DNA of 64,000 nucleotides from Zizania palustris (Eukaryota; Streptophyta; Magnoliopsida; Poales; Poaceae): NCBI GenBank assembly GCA_019279435.1, contig JAAALK010000081.1, positions 31,939,001 to 32,003,000 of the forward strand, read 5' to 3'. Positions 11,553-22,194 of the stretch are shown piece by piece. How positions within the stretch are numbered: the first letter of the stretch is position 1; each line of letters begins with the position of its first letter. Position numbers and translations under genes: made by a program. The notes under the pieces were generated by a model. That model worked only from the letters and a program-made list of their open reading frames with translations, searched no databases and had not been told where the DNA came from.

Positions 11553-13085
11553 AATCTTGGGAGTCCACCGAACAAAGCAAGCCCAGCTAGAACACTGATC
11601 GGTACAAGCAACTCATGCAAACTGTTGGAAGAAGAAAATAAAAGGAGTCGTCCAGTAGAAGCTGGCAGTCCACAACATGACAAGTTCTGCAGGAAATGCC
11701 TCTTGTGTGATATTAAGGGTGTGTTTGGTTGAGTTGTGGTTGTGGAAAAAAAATATTGTGGGTTGTAGACCATGGAAAAGTTGTTGTGGGATGTAAACTG
11801 TAAAAAAGTTGAAAGACATTTGGTTGAAACAGTTATGGAGAAGCTGCTATGAATTATGAGCTATGTAAAAAACTTATAATACTCATGTTTGCTCCAAACA
11901 GTGATTATATATAAAATGGTTGTAAAATATTATATTATTCAATGATTCACACATAAATAACAATTTCAGAAAAGGAAAATTAATCTTCATTAGTTTTGCA
12001 TGCACCATCAATATCTAGTCCACATAAGTAGGTCCATACAAATTTTCAAAATATACATGGTATTCATGGTATCCACATAATTATCTCCCTCTTGCACTAA
12101 ACAAAACACCAACTATCACAATGTGAATGGTATTTATGGTATCCTCATTCTCGCCATGTGGATTGCCATCTCCTTATATTGATGTTGTGGCCATTGCTTA
12201 GTTGTGCTAGATACTCCTCGTCAACATCACATCTATAAAACTCCATATCATGAAATTGCTATCACGGATAAAATTTTGTAACTCTATACATACAAGAATG
12301 ATATGCTTTTGAGTACGAGTAGAGAAACTTGACATGTCCTTCAATATACGTCACCTTTGCTTCAATACTCGGAAAGAACATTCAATGACATTTCGATGCA
12401 TGATGGAGGATAGAAGTCTGAACTATCCATTCCTATCAATGCAGTGTTGTACCTACCGGACACCCTAACACATCGCACTAAACATGCAAACAAAATATGA
12501 GCATATACAAAGAGCTAAACACATGCACACAATTTCTTGTGCTTTATGGATCGGAAATTGACCGATTACAAACTGTGACACAATTGCAACCCATAAAATC
12601 GTATCTCCCCGAATCATCCCCAAGTCTCCAAGCTCCAACTACCAAACCCTAGCTAAATCAACCAAAGTCAGCGCCACATTAAGTACTCTCTGGTATCCCA
12701 AACCCACGCAGTCTCCCAATTAACAAACCCTAAGGGAAGGGGATGCGATTCAACCGGCACTTATAGCTCGCGGATCTTGGAGTGGTCAGGCGTGAGGATA
12801 TTGTATCCCACGGAGGCCTTCTCGGTGGCTGCTGGCGAGGCCTTCCTGACCGCCGGCCCTACAACCCTAGCTGATGGAAAGGAGATCGAAGTGGCGTTGT
12901 GGCCAGGGAAGGGAAAGGGAACTACGACGGGCAGATCTTTAGTGGCCAACGAATGTTGGCAAGGTTGGAGGCCAGCGAACATTGGGGAGCACCGGCGATC
13001 GGTGAAGGTTGGAGGCGAATGTTGGTAGGCTTCTGCTAGCGTGTTGGAGACCTCAAGCAGCATGATCCCGTAGTTGAACACATTG
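11553..13085 (-). pseudogene. LRR receptor-kinase C-terminal relic, split by an insertion
   Basis: 11553-11712 matches the 3' exon of RLK1/RLK2 (compare 18625-18760): shared blocks include 'acaagcaactcatgc', 'gtagaagctgg' and 'aggaaatgcc'. About 1.3 kb further right, 13030-13085 matches the start of the same exon ('acctcaagcagcatgatcccgtag', encoding YGIMLLEV). The two pieces are in correct minus-strand order, so a once-contiguous kinase exon was interrupted by the PIF/Harbinger-related insertion between them. It is a dead fragment with no upstream LRR part. Confidence 0.8.
11716..13029 (-). mobile_element. PIF/Harbinger-type DNA transposon remnant
   Basis: The left end follows TTA (11713-11715) and begins aGGGTGTGTTTGGTTGAGTTGTGG, a terminus shared with copies near 62264 and 63468; TTA is the usual PIF/Harbinger target. 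Minus-strand coding sequence at about 12140-12430 shows the transposase C-terminus: MHRNVIECSFRVLKQR, a stop where tryptophan is expected, then STRTQKHIILVC and NFIRDSN. The right terminal repeat is not visible, so the right border is placed by the resumption of kinase sequence. The segment 12620-13029 is not recognised. Confidence 0.65.
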
Positions 13086-14178
13086 CTCTTACATTGCTAA
13101 TTGATTTGTCTTTATTTTGTATTGAACCTTCACTTCATGTGTGTTGCTCGTAGATTATGAGTTGCTTGTAGGTTGTTGTAGTTGCTAGGGTTCGTGTGTT
13201 CCTTAATTTGTTGTAAAGTTATATTTTCCTATTCTAATATATCTTGAACGGTCCTTCATCGATCCAACGAAAAAGTAAATGTCTTGATCCAATATTTGTA
13301 TGTACCCAAACTTCATTTTTTTTATAGGTTAGAATAATCTTCTTTATTTCTACAAAAAATGGAGGTAGGTCTATAGGGTAGTCTATGTGAGCTTTGGATT
13401 ACCATTATACCATTAGAGTATCCACAATGTTGAAATAAAACGGTATCTAAGAGAATTCTTTTGTCTTGGTACTAGTTTCATATATTAAAAGGTAATGCTA
13501 AGTAAGACATAGGTTATAAGTATGATATTAGTCTTTCAAATTAAATAATACTGACTTTTAGTTTCGTATATGTCCATGTGCATATTTTTTTTATATTTTT
13601 TATTAAGGGTTTTACATTAGTACTGTATACTGTAGAATTATTCTAAGAAATAACTTTGTCTATGTATCATTAATCCATTTTGCTTGAGTGTGTATAGCTC
13701 ACGCTGTCGTGTGCTCCCGCACGCTGTTAGAGCAAATTCAAGAGTAGCACTCTAAAAATTGATTCTTTGTATAGTTTTTAAGGATTCATTTTAAGATTGT
13801 AAATCACTTTAAATATGTTTCTTTCCAACAGAGTCCTTAATTTATTTGAAGTTTTTGAGTATGTTTCCTAAAAATACGGAACAAAATGACTAATTTTAAG
13901 GTTCGGAGAATCATTTAGTATCTATTGGAGTTGTTTTTTTAATGGAATAATGTGATTTATAACATTACAATTTTGTGATTTTAGAGAAATATCATTACAA
14001 TTTGCATATTTAGATTTATGTCATTCCAGGATTGTAGTTATCTTAAAATATAATGGCATATTTCAAAATTCTCTAAAATTATAATGACATATTTCAGAAG
14101 TATCTAAATTTGTAATGGTATAGTTCAGAGTGCTATAAAATTAGGATGGCATAAATATAAATATATAAATTATAATAA
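13086..14178. repeat. AT-rich intergenic region with MITE-like pieces
   Basis: No gene was seen. 13425-13580 starts 'agagtatccacaatg' and 13730-13940 runs from 'agagcaaattcaagag' to 'tatctattggagttg'; both resemble grass MITE ends but lack clear paired terminal repeats. 'aacattacaattttg' near 13962 is inverted at 17547 beyond the Helitron, suggesting the Helitron landed inside an older small inverted-repeat element. Confidence 0.35.
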
Positions 14179-14460
14179 TCTCTACTATATTAAAGCCTCC
14201 ATTAGTCGGCCGTCCGCAGGACGCCGCGCGCAATGCGCAACTGCTCCTCCCACACGCGCGCCTGCCTCCCTCCCTCCATGCGCAACCACCGCCTCTCTCA
14301 GCGCGGAACCGCTGCACGTAGTAGGTCGCCACGATCGATGCCTCACATCACCTATTCATACGCTTTGCCATCGCAAACCTTCCAGCACCACTCCCATCTC
14401 AACAAGCCACCCTCTTTACTTAAGGATCCATTGGGGATGGTCGTCGTCGGAGGTTAGCCA

Positions 14461-14970
14461 CCGCCACCATCGCCTCAAGCGAGGAGGATGCCGATGAGCG
14501 TGATATGCGTGATCTGGAGGACCTCCTCTGCATGGAGGAGTTCGTCCCGCCATCCCTCGACGCCGCGCTTGCCTAAGGTCCCGCGTACAGATACTACCCC
14601 ACCAACTGAGGAAGCTTCACGCCGATCCCCTCGTCGATGGGGCACAACAGCGTCTTCAGCTTCCCCGCCATCGATGGCCTTGGAGGGTGGGCCATGGCGT
14701 TGGCGGTGAGGCGTCGGTTCTACTGGGGCATGGTGCTTGTACTCCATCTCGCACTTGCTGGACTCCACCGGTACGACCCCTTTCGGTTGCTCTCCATGTC
14801 GGGGTGTGCGGGGTGACGGCAATGTGGGGAGATCCGTGGTTGATGGGTGTTCGTTTTGGTGTTTTTCTCCTTTGCAGTGGCGAGGGCATGCTCGATCGGG
14901 AGGACGAGTCCAATCTTGTGTGGCCGCAGGGGGCCGCATCTGACGTCTCTCTGGCCAAATCGCCAAAGGT
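14461..14970 (+). pseudogene. Captured GC-rich gene fragment, identity unknown
   Basis: This is a GC-rich, exon-like stretch within the Helitron that ends at a good splice-donor sequence (CCAAAG|GTGAGT, 14970). Reading frames are interrupted. One frame encodes RDLEDLLCMEEFVPPSLDAA before a stop. I do not recognise the parent gene. Position inside the Helitron and the exon-like edge suggest capture. Confidence 0.4.
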
Positions 14971-15409
14971 GAGTGCTTTCCATCTTGCCTAACTCGTGAA
15001 CGGAAGATTTACATCGATCATGAAATGGTAGACAAAACGAGATTTTCTTTGAGTTTCTGTTGCGTTTAAACCATGGATTCTAGACTCTTATAGTTTTTTC
15101 ATGAATGTGTGTTGTTCTTGATGATGTTGGCTATTTTCAGTTTTCACCACTTTTTAGGCCAATAGCCAATTGCAGGTTGCTCCTGTTTTCTTGATTTGAT
15201 TCTGAATTTTGCAGTTCTCTGTACTTGTTCTTTGCTTTAGATTTCCATACCTATAATGTCCATTAACCATCGGCATAATGTTGAATGCATTAGCATACCA
15301 CTTTTGTATCACGCTATGCATGTCCACTATACATAATGCCTTCTGACTTCTCGATGAACAAATAGATATAATTTGGCACAAATAGGCAGCAATCTGATCA
15401 TCACCGAGC

Positions 15410-16330
15410 ATGTCGCTCCTATCGAAGCTGCGTTTGCCGGCTGGTCACGGTGGGTGTGACGGGCACTCTCTCTGATTGCATACAAAGTGCAGCTTGGTGA
15501 TTACTACTACATGACAGCCAAGTCTATCAAGATGCCATGCCCTGACTACAAGTGCATGCATGAAGGCTGCAAGGTTGCATACACTGAGATGACTGTCAAA
15601 CATGCCCCCCATCGATTGGTGGATTGGTGGAATATGTGTGTCAAGGACTCATTCATCAGGGTAAGAGTTGTTGTCATCTTTAGAAAAAAAAAGATAAGGG
15701 AGTTTTTTTAGGTGCATTGGTGCAGTGTTTAATTTATAGTTCTAGAACTAATAGAACTGTAGTTTTTTTAGGTGCATTGGTGTAGTGTTAATTTATGGTT
15801 CTAGAACTAATGAAACTGTAATCTTTCTGTTGTTTGACATGTTGTAGGCTGACTATGAGTATGATGATGCCACATTTGAGAAAAATATCTAGACATATTT
15901 ACTCCACTTTCAGTTCCTCTGCATTGTACTCGGTGTTCCCGGATGCTCAAGAATTCCTCAGATGGCTGCGCAACAATGGTTGTGCCATCGGAATCGTCAG
16001 CAATGCAGAATACCACTACAAGAACGTCATTCTATCGACACTTTGACTAAATCAGGTATACAATTTTCCATCTTTGACAGCTGATGAATCGAAGAAGATT
16101 GGTTCAAAAATGTTTTTTATATTGTTTTAGTGTTTGGTGTGTGATCGAAGGGGTCAGAGTGGGACTTTGGGGTGTTCTCGAGCATCGCCGGCGTGGAGAA
16201 GAAGAATGGGAGGATGTACGAGGTGGCGCTAGAGATGGACGACGGCATGGCGCCAGCGGAGGCGCTCCACATTGGCGATAGCATGTGCAAGGTCTTCGGT
16301 GGCATGTTCAGTACTTTGTTGCATGTAGTA
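15410..16330 (+). pseudogene. Captured HAD-superfamily hydrolase (HDHD3-like), degenerate copy
   Basis: Exon-like blocks match the plant haloacid-dehalogenase-like hydrolase family. The first, from ATG 15410 (MSLLSKLR) to 15660, includes LGDYYYMTAKSIKMPCPDYK and ends KDSFIR at a GT donor. The second (15849-16046) follows a TTGTAG acceptor and encodes EYDDATFEK, SVFPDAQEFLRW and GIVSNAEY. The third (about 16150-16305) encodes WDFGVFSSIAGVEK, MYEVALEM and EALHIGDSM. The block order and introns are retained, so a genomic segment was captured, not a cDNA. A frameshift after MSLLSKLR and truncation after GDSM make it non-functional. Confidence 0.8.
15703..15822 (+). repeat. About 60-bp tandem duplication in a captured intron
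   Basis: Two adjacent near-identical copies of a unit starting 'tttttttaggtgcattggtg' and containing 'gttctagaactaat' lie between the first and second HAD exon blocks. Confidence 0.75.
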
Positions 16331-16940
16331 ATATTCATTGTTACACCTCCGATGTTACCTCCTGTGAGACAATACTCATGATCCTTATGCTCACTGTTCG
16401 CTGTATAGAAGATGACATTTATCTAGCCAATATTCATTAGATCAGTTTAGTTATTCTTCTAGCAGATATAGGTTACTAATCTTCAGTATTAATGTCCTTT
16501 CTTATATTAGTTTTTGAATGATGACCGTGTGGTTATGGTCGAGTTCGCATTTCCCTTACCAAAATGGTATGTCACATTTTTGTTGTTCTAGGATGTATAA
16601 TATGTCATATCTATACAAAATAGTCTATTTGTTCTTTTGAGAAAATTTGAAAAATGCTATTACAATTTTCTGTAATTTAAAAATGCTCTCATATGTCAGT
16701 GGCATACCGATTGTATATTTCAAAACCATAAAAAATATAATGGCATAGAAAATTTTGGCACACTTGTCTTTTTGACTACTTTAGTTGCTCCATTGTTATC
16801 ATGGCCCATATTTATGATGAGTTGTTGTATATCTGAAGGTGCATACTTATGTTTATAGAAACCTATGGTTAAATGTGTCAACTTTTTTTAAACAGGGGCC
16901 TATAGAACATGCACCAGCAGCTGCTACTCGCTCGTGCAAC

Positions 16941-17109
16941 CAGGGGCGAACCTACATGTATTTAACGGGGTCCGGCGACCCCGATGACTTTGTGAGAAAC
17001 TCTTGTATGTAGCCTTTTTTAACTGGTTATGACCCCAGTAAAATAATAAACGGACCCTAATAGCCCATTTAACTGACCCCGGTGAGGATTTATCCTAGAT
17101 TCGCCGCTG
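16941..17109. mobile_element. hAT-type MITE with perfect 8-bp target duplication
   Basis: Terminal inverted repeats CAGGGGCGAACCTAC (left) and, inverted, CAGCGGCGAATCTAGG (right) are flanked by a perfect 8-bp direct repeat CGTGCAAC (16933-16940 and 17110-17117). The 8-bp duplication is the hAT hallmark. At 169 bp it has no coding capacity. It is nested in the Helitron, hence younger than that Helitron's assembly or carried along with it. Confidence 0.9.
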
Positions 17110-17592
17110 CGTGCAACACCATTGTAAATAGGCAGAAAACAAGTGCATGAAGAAAGAATATCTGTAAATGAAACAAGGAATTTCCGCATTCAAGAAATAA
17201 CATTGCCAGTCTTCTTGTCTCTATGCTTCACAAGTCAGTTAGTCACCATCCCTGCAAACCCAATACCACCTCCAATCTTCAATTCTTCCGCCCACGATGA
17301 GTTGAAAACCTGATATTTCTAAACTTACAGAAACCTAGACTCACATGTACCCGTACGCAATAGTCTGATTCAGCCATGTTGGGCTCCTATAGTCAGATGG
17401 CACGTGAACTCAATAAAAATGAACGAAGAAACTCCAAAATTCTCATTGTTTGAATAAATATAATGTTCAAAATATGTATTTGCCATTAACAATAAAGATC
17501 CGTTGCAATGCACGGGCATCTTACTAGTATTTTTAAAGTGGCAAAATTGTAATGTTACAATCCAACTTTCTTTTTTGAAATAGTAACGCGGG

Positions 17593-17996
17593 ATGCTCTG
17601 CGCCGCCCACGTCGGCGACCTCCATCTCCCTCCGCCCCTCGGCTCACGGCGGCGACCAGGCGCGCTGGGCGGCTCGGCGCCACCGCGCAGGAGTCTCCAC
17701 CCGTCGCCGCGCCCCGCAGCCCAAACACTCCGCCCGTCCGCCGCCCCGGCGCCCTCCCTCCCGCGCTCCTGGGCGGCTGGGCCCCGGTGACCGGCTTCCT
17801 GCTCCGGCGCGGTGGGCGTCAAGTACGTCGGCGTCAACCAACACGGCCACGACGTCGGCGTCGTGCAAGCCAACCGCCCCGCCCCCACGCGCCACGCGGT
17901 CTACTACATCGAGACGAGCGTGAGGAACGCCGGACGGAAGGGGCAGACCTCCATAGGGTTCACCACCGAGAATTTCAAGATGCGCCGCCAACCTGG
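17593..17996 (+). pseudogene. RanBPM-like SPRY-domain exon fragment
   Basis: 17815-17996 encodes the start of a SPRY domain typical of plant Ran-binding-protein-M (CTLH complex) proteins: VKYVGVNQHGHDVGVVQANR, HAVYYIE, NAGRKGQTSIGFTTENFKM and RRQPG, ending at a splice donor (CCTGG|GTTAGC). Upstream is GC-rich, proline/arginine-rich exon-1-like sequence in the same frame but broken by a stop at 17788. No downstream SPRY, LisH, CTLH or CRA exon follows before RLK1. It is a partial copy of exon 1, probably non-functional. It begins 66 bases beyond the Helitron end, so the Helitron does not contain it. Confidence 0.75.
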
Positions 17997-18521
17997 GTTA
18001 GCATCCCTTTGCCTTGCTGTTGTTTGGATTCAACGTTTAATAGTTAATCAGGAATGTATAACTTATGTATATATTCTCATTTTGATAAAATGTCAGCGAC
18101 AAGTGTTTGCTAATTGAGTTGTCTGTGTAAGAATCTAAAATGCTGATTGGGGAACTGAAAATGATTTCAAATCACGACGAGGAAAGCTAAATACATGTAA
18201 CACATTGTTTGAATTTGGCTAATGGAGTAATGACATTCAAATTAGTGGATTTATGAAGTTATGGCATGCAAGTACTATATTTTATGACATATTTTGGAGT
18301 TTTGAAGTATGAATATGAACACACAAGGAAAATTTTCTGGAGCCGCCTCTGCACCAGAAACAAATTTTCCGTGGTGCAAATTTACTGAGCTCAAGTGCTC
18401 AACTAGGAAGAAGGGCAATAGATATATTCGTATATATGCAACTATCCACATATACAAGCAATGCATAGTCCGGCACTGTGCATGTAGCTGATGCAATTAT
18501 CAATGCAGAGAAAGAAATTGA
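17997..18521. other. Intergenic sequence, 3' flank of RLK1
   Basis: No gene seen. The segment just left of 18522 serves as the 3' flank/UTR of the minus-strand RLK1. Confidence 0.3.
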
Positions 18522-21500
18522 TCACTGATGTTCAGTTCTTCTCGTTATTGCTGTCGATTTGATGCAGTCCTTCCTGATCTTGTTGAGTGTCACGACCACA
18601 TCACTCATCGCCATCCTTTGCTCTGGGGAGTCAGCGGAGCAGAGCAAACCCAGCTGGAACACTGGTACAAGCAACTCATGCCGACTACTGGAAGAAGAGC
18701 CATCCTGTAGAAGCTGGCTGTCCACAATATGGACAAGCTCTGTAGGAAATGCCTTCTGAACCCATTGCCTGATGTTCAGTTCGCCCACAAACATAGCATC
18801 AGTGGGTCTCTTCCCAGTGAACACCTCAAGCAGCATGATCCCGTAGCTGAACACATCGCTCTTCCGCGATGCTTTTCCAAGAGCCCCATACTCTGCTCAA
18901 GAAAAGATGCCGGTCACCAATAATTGATTACACCACTCACTCAAATGACGCAATGGCTATAAAAAGGTCAATTATGTTGAGGAAGAGTACAAGAGCTGTT
19001 AGTACCTGGTGCCATGTAGCCAACTGTTCCTGGCATGCTCGCAGAGATCATGGAGTTGTCATCACCTAACAACATCCTTGCAATGCCAAAGTCTGCTACA
19101 TGTGCCGTCATATCATCGTCAAACAGTACGTTGCTAGGCTTCAAGTCACAGTGCAGGACCACCTCAGAGTTCTCATGGTGTAGGTACTCCAATGCCATGG
19201 ACACATCTAGCATAATGTCAAGCCTCTCGACGAACCCCAAGTGCCTTCTGCCTTGAGAGTGTAGGAGTGCCTCTAAGCTGCCGTTGGGCATGTACTGCAG
19301 CACCAGTGCTCTGAACTCCAGGTTGGAACAGGTATTCAGTATCTTTATCAAGTTGCGATGTCGAGCCATTCGAAGCACATGACACTCAGTATCGAAGCTT
19401 CTCACGGCATGTTCTAGATGCTGGTGTATAACTTTGATGGCGACCACCAAACCACTGCTCAGCTGGCCCTTGAAAACTCTTCCAAAGCTTCCAGATCCCA
19501 GCATGTTATCATTGCTGAAATCATCAGTAGCACGAATGAGCTCATGGTAGGAGACTAACTGATGGAATATCACTTCAACCATCCCAGTAGAAATCATTTG
19601 ATGCTTCTTGACATTCTTTCGAATGACTAGATAGAAGCAGAACGCTGCAGCTCCAACTGCTATGATTATAGAAGGGAGCAAATATGTCAACATGTGATGA
19701 TTTCTTTTAGCAGAGGTTGTTTGGCATGGTGGAAGTCCTAGTCTTGAATTACCACATAGCTCTGAGTTCCCCACCAAGGATTGCAGCGTGATATTTGAGA
19801 AGACACCTCCTTCTGGTATTTGACCTTTCAGCTTATTGAAAGACAGGTCCAAGCTAGAGAGCATAGTAAAATTGGCCAAGTACTTTGGGATGGTACCAGA
19901 AATATTGTTATGGGATAGATCCAAATACTGTAAGCTGGTTAGGCTGCGGAAAGAATCTGGAATAAATCCATCAAATGAATTGACAGATAGGTTCAAGTAG
20001 AATAGCATCTGAAGTTTCCCAATCGAATCTGGGAGGCTGCCAGAAAAGCGGTTGGTAGAGAGATACAATATGTTAATTTGCTTCATATAACCTATATCAA
20101 CCGGCAATGCACCACTCAACAAGTTTGAAAACAGGTCTAGTTCGTAGAGGCTATCAAGATGGAATAAGCTTGGTGGTACAGTTGACGATAATTGGTTGTC
20201 ATACAGACGTAGCTGCCCTAACTTAGTGAGGTTACCGATGCCGTTGGGTATGGAGCCAGATAATTTGTTGCTTGAAATGTACAGTCTTTCTACATTCTTT
20301 AGCATACCGATATTTGATGGTATGGTACCCGACAAATGGTTTTCTTCAAGCTGAATCCAATGGAGATTCTCCAAGGTCATGATTGATTCTGGAATTGCAC
20401 CATTCAGCCGGTTTTCTGAAATGTCTAGAATTTGGAGACTAGTAAAGTTTGAAATTGTAGCTGGAAGACCACCAGATAGCCTGTTTCCATATGCAACTAA
20501 TACTTGCAAAGTGCTGGACAGGTTCCCCACATAGTCTGGGAGGCTCCCGGTGAAGTAATTTGAGTTGATTTCAAGGATAGAAAGCTTCCTACAGTTGGAA
20601 AGAGGCGCTAAGAATCCGAGATCCCCTTGTAAGTGGTTTTGTCCAATGAAAAAATATGTCAAAGAGTTCATGTTACCGACTGTTGCTGGGACTGATCCAT
20701 CCAACAGGTTTTCGTTCAAAAGTAGGCGTGATAACGAGGTCAGGTTGCCCAGAGAAGCAGGAATATGTCCTGTGAGCTGATTCGTTGCGAGATACAACAA
20801 CGAAAGTTGGCTTAGTTGTCCAATATCCTCCGGGATGGTTCCCGTTAGGTTGCACACATTGAGGTCTAGGGCTCTCAGCATGGTGATGTTGCTCAACGCA
20901 GCAGGGATTGGACTAGCATCGAAGTTGTTCGAACCCAAGCCGATGGAATTGAGATTCGTCAACTTGCTCAGCCATGATGGAAAAACACCCTCGAATAGAT
21001 TATCGCCCAGGAAAAGATGTTGGAGGAACGGAGACGCTGCGAGCCCCAGTGGAATTTGACCCGTGAAATTGTTGGAATCGATGTTGAACCGTTGCAGAAG
21101 CGGGAGCCTGAAACTTTCGTTGCCAGGGATGGGGCCAGTCAAGGCGTTAGAGTTAAGAGCAACAGTGCGCAACATAGACATGTTGAACATGGCTTCTGGC
21201 ACCGGCCCCGTGAGATGATTGTTCTTCAGAATGAGCTCCTTGAGCCTGGGCAAGGAGCCTACGCAACTTGGTATTTGTCCTGACAGGCTATTGTTGCCGA
21301 TGTTTATACGACTTAGCGATGGTGTATTGTTGAACAGATCGTTTGGTATCAAGCCAGTGAGGCCATTCACCTCGAGATTTATGCTACGAAGCCCATGCAG
21401 GGCCTGCAACTCCACGGGGATTGAGCCAGAGATCTGGTTAAACTGGAGATTAAAATGCTCAAGCCTCGTGAGGTTGCCTATGGTGGGAGGGATGCCACCT

Positions 21501-21921
21501 GACAGTGCATTGTGGCCAAGATCGAGGAGCTCGAGGAGGCGCAGCCTTCCTATGTCGTCCGGGACTGAGCCCGTCAGGCCAGTGTTGGTGAGGTTGAGGA
21601 CGGAGAGGAAGGAGAGGTTACCGAGGTGAGGGCTCAGCTCGCCTTGGAGTGGAGGGAAACACCCGCCAGCTCCAGGGCGGTGACGCGCTGTCGGCGGTGG
21701 CTGCACGAGACGCCCACCCAGCGGCAGAACGGCGTGCCGGCGGTCCAATTACCAGCAAGGACGCCGAGAGGATCAGAAAGATGTGCCTTGAAAGCCAGCA
21801 GCGCAGCGACGTCGGTGGCGCTGCCGTTGCTCGGACCTGATGGAGAGGCAGTAGAAGCCACAGTGGACAAAGCCATGAACGATACAATGGCTACGCAGAC
21901 AGCACACAATCCAAGCGCCAT
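18522..21921 (-). pseudogene. RLK1: XA21/FLS2-type LRR receptor kinase (subfamily XII), frameshifted
   Basis: Two exons: 21921-19006 and 18892-18522, intron 19005-18893 with GT...AG. The start ATG (21921) opens a signal peptide (MALGLCAVCVAIVSFMALS). An LRRNT domain (FCRWVGVSC), about 25 LRRs, one transmembrane helix and a Ser/Thr kinase follow. Kinase motifs are GSGSFGRVF, VAIKV, LHCDLKPSNVL (non-RD, Cys before the catalytic Asp), ADFGIAR and GTVGYMAP, with a C-terminal lobe in exon 2. A direct 5-bp duplication (tggag at 21645-21649 and 21650-21654), absent from RLK2 and the third copy, shifts the frame after VTALELAGVSL. Without those five bases the CDS would be 1093 codons. Everything downstream is otherwise intact, so the lesion is recent or is an assembly error. 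Confidence 0.85.
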
Positions 21922-22067
21922 GTCTAGGAGTGTGTCACGCATTGCCAGCATGACAGCGTTGCTTCTCGTGCCGTGGATGGATGATGACTTGAGCTCTCCA
22001 TTAATTCCATTGTGCATGTATAAGCATCTCATCCCAGTCTACGTCTTCCTGACGTGCATACGTGTTC

Positions 22068-22194
22068 TTGACCTTGACGATCAATCGGTCGTCTGTTTAG
22101 GATGTGGTGTTCTTTCAACAATAATGGGAACATGCAGTTTTGTAAATTATATGGCAAGCGTGTCGTATGAGTCGAATATCTTTGACCGTTGACC
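22068..22194. promoter_or_regulatory. W-box cluster upstream of RLK1
   Basis: Four TTGAC cores lie 150-275 bp upstream of the RLK1 start: 22068-22072, 22074-22078, 22182-22187 (TTGACC) and 22189-22194 (TTGACC). Clustered TTGAC(C/T) is the WRKY-factor site common in defence-gene promoters. Function here is inferred. Confidence 0.5.

Larger units (their letters stand above)
14179..17527 (+). mobile_element. Complete non-autonomous Helitron carrying gene fragments
   Basis: The 5' end is TCTCTACTATATTAAAG at 14179, preceded by A. The 3' end is CTAG at 17524-17527, followed by T, giving the A|T insertion expected of Helitrons with no target duplication. About 12 bases before the CTAG lies the subterminal hairpin (CCGTTGC-AAT-GCACGG), matching the common grass Helitron terminus. 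There is no Rep/helicase gene inside. The cargo is an unidentified GC-rich piece (14461-14970), a HAD-hydrolase gene copy (15410-16330) and a nested hAT MITE (16941-17109). Length is 3349 bp. Confidence 0.85.

Noticed and set aside
13725..13945. A confident MITE call at 13.73-13.94 kb
   Set aside because: End motifs resemble MITE termini but inverted repeats are poor and no target duplication could be confirmed.
18968..21748. RLK1 starting at 21748 as a full gene with a different N-terminus
   Set aside because: That start lies in a shifted frame of the LRRNT region; homology with RLK2 shows the true N-terminus is in the other frame upstream, separated by the 5-bp duplication.
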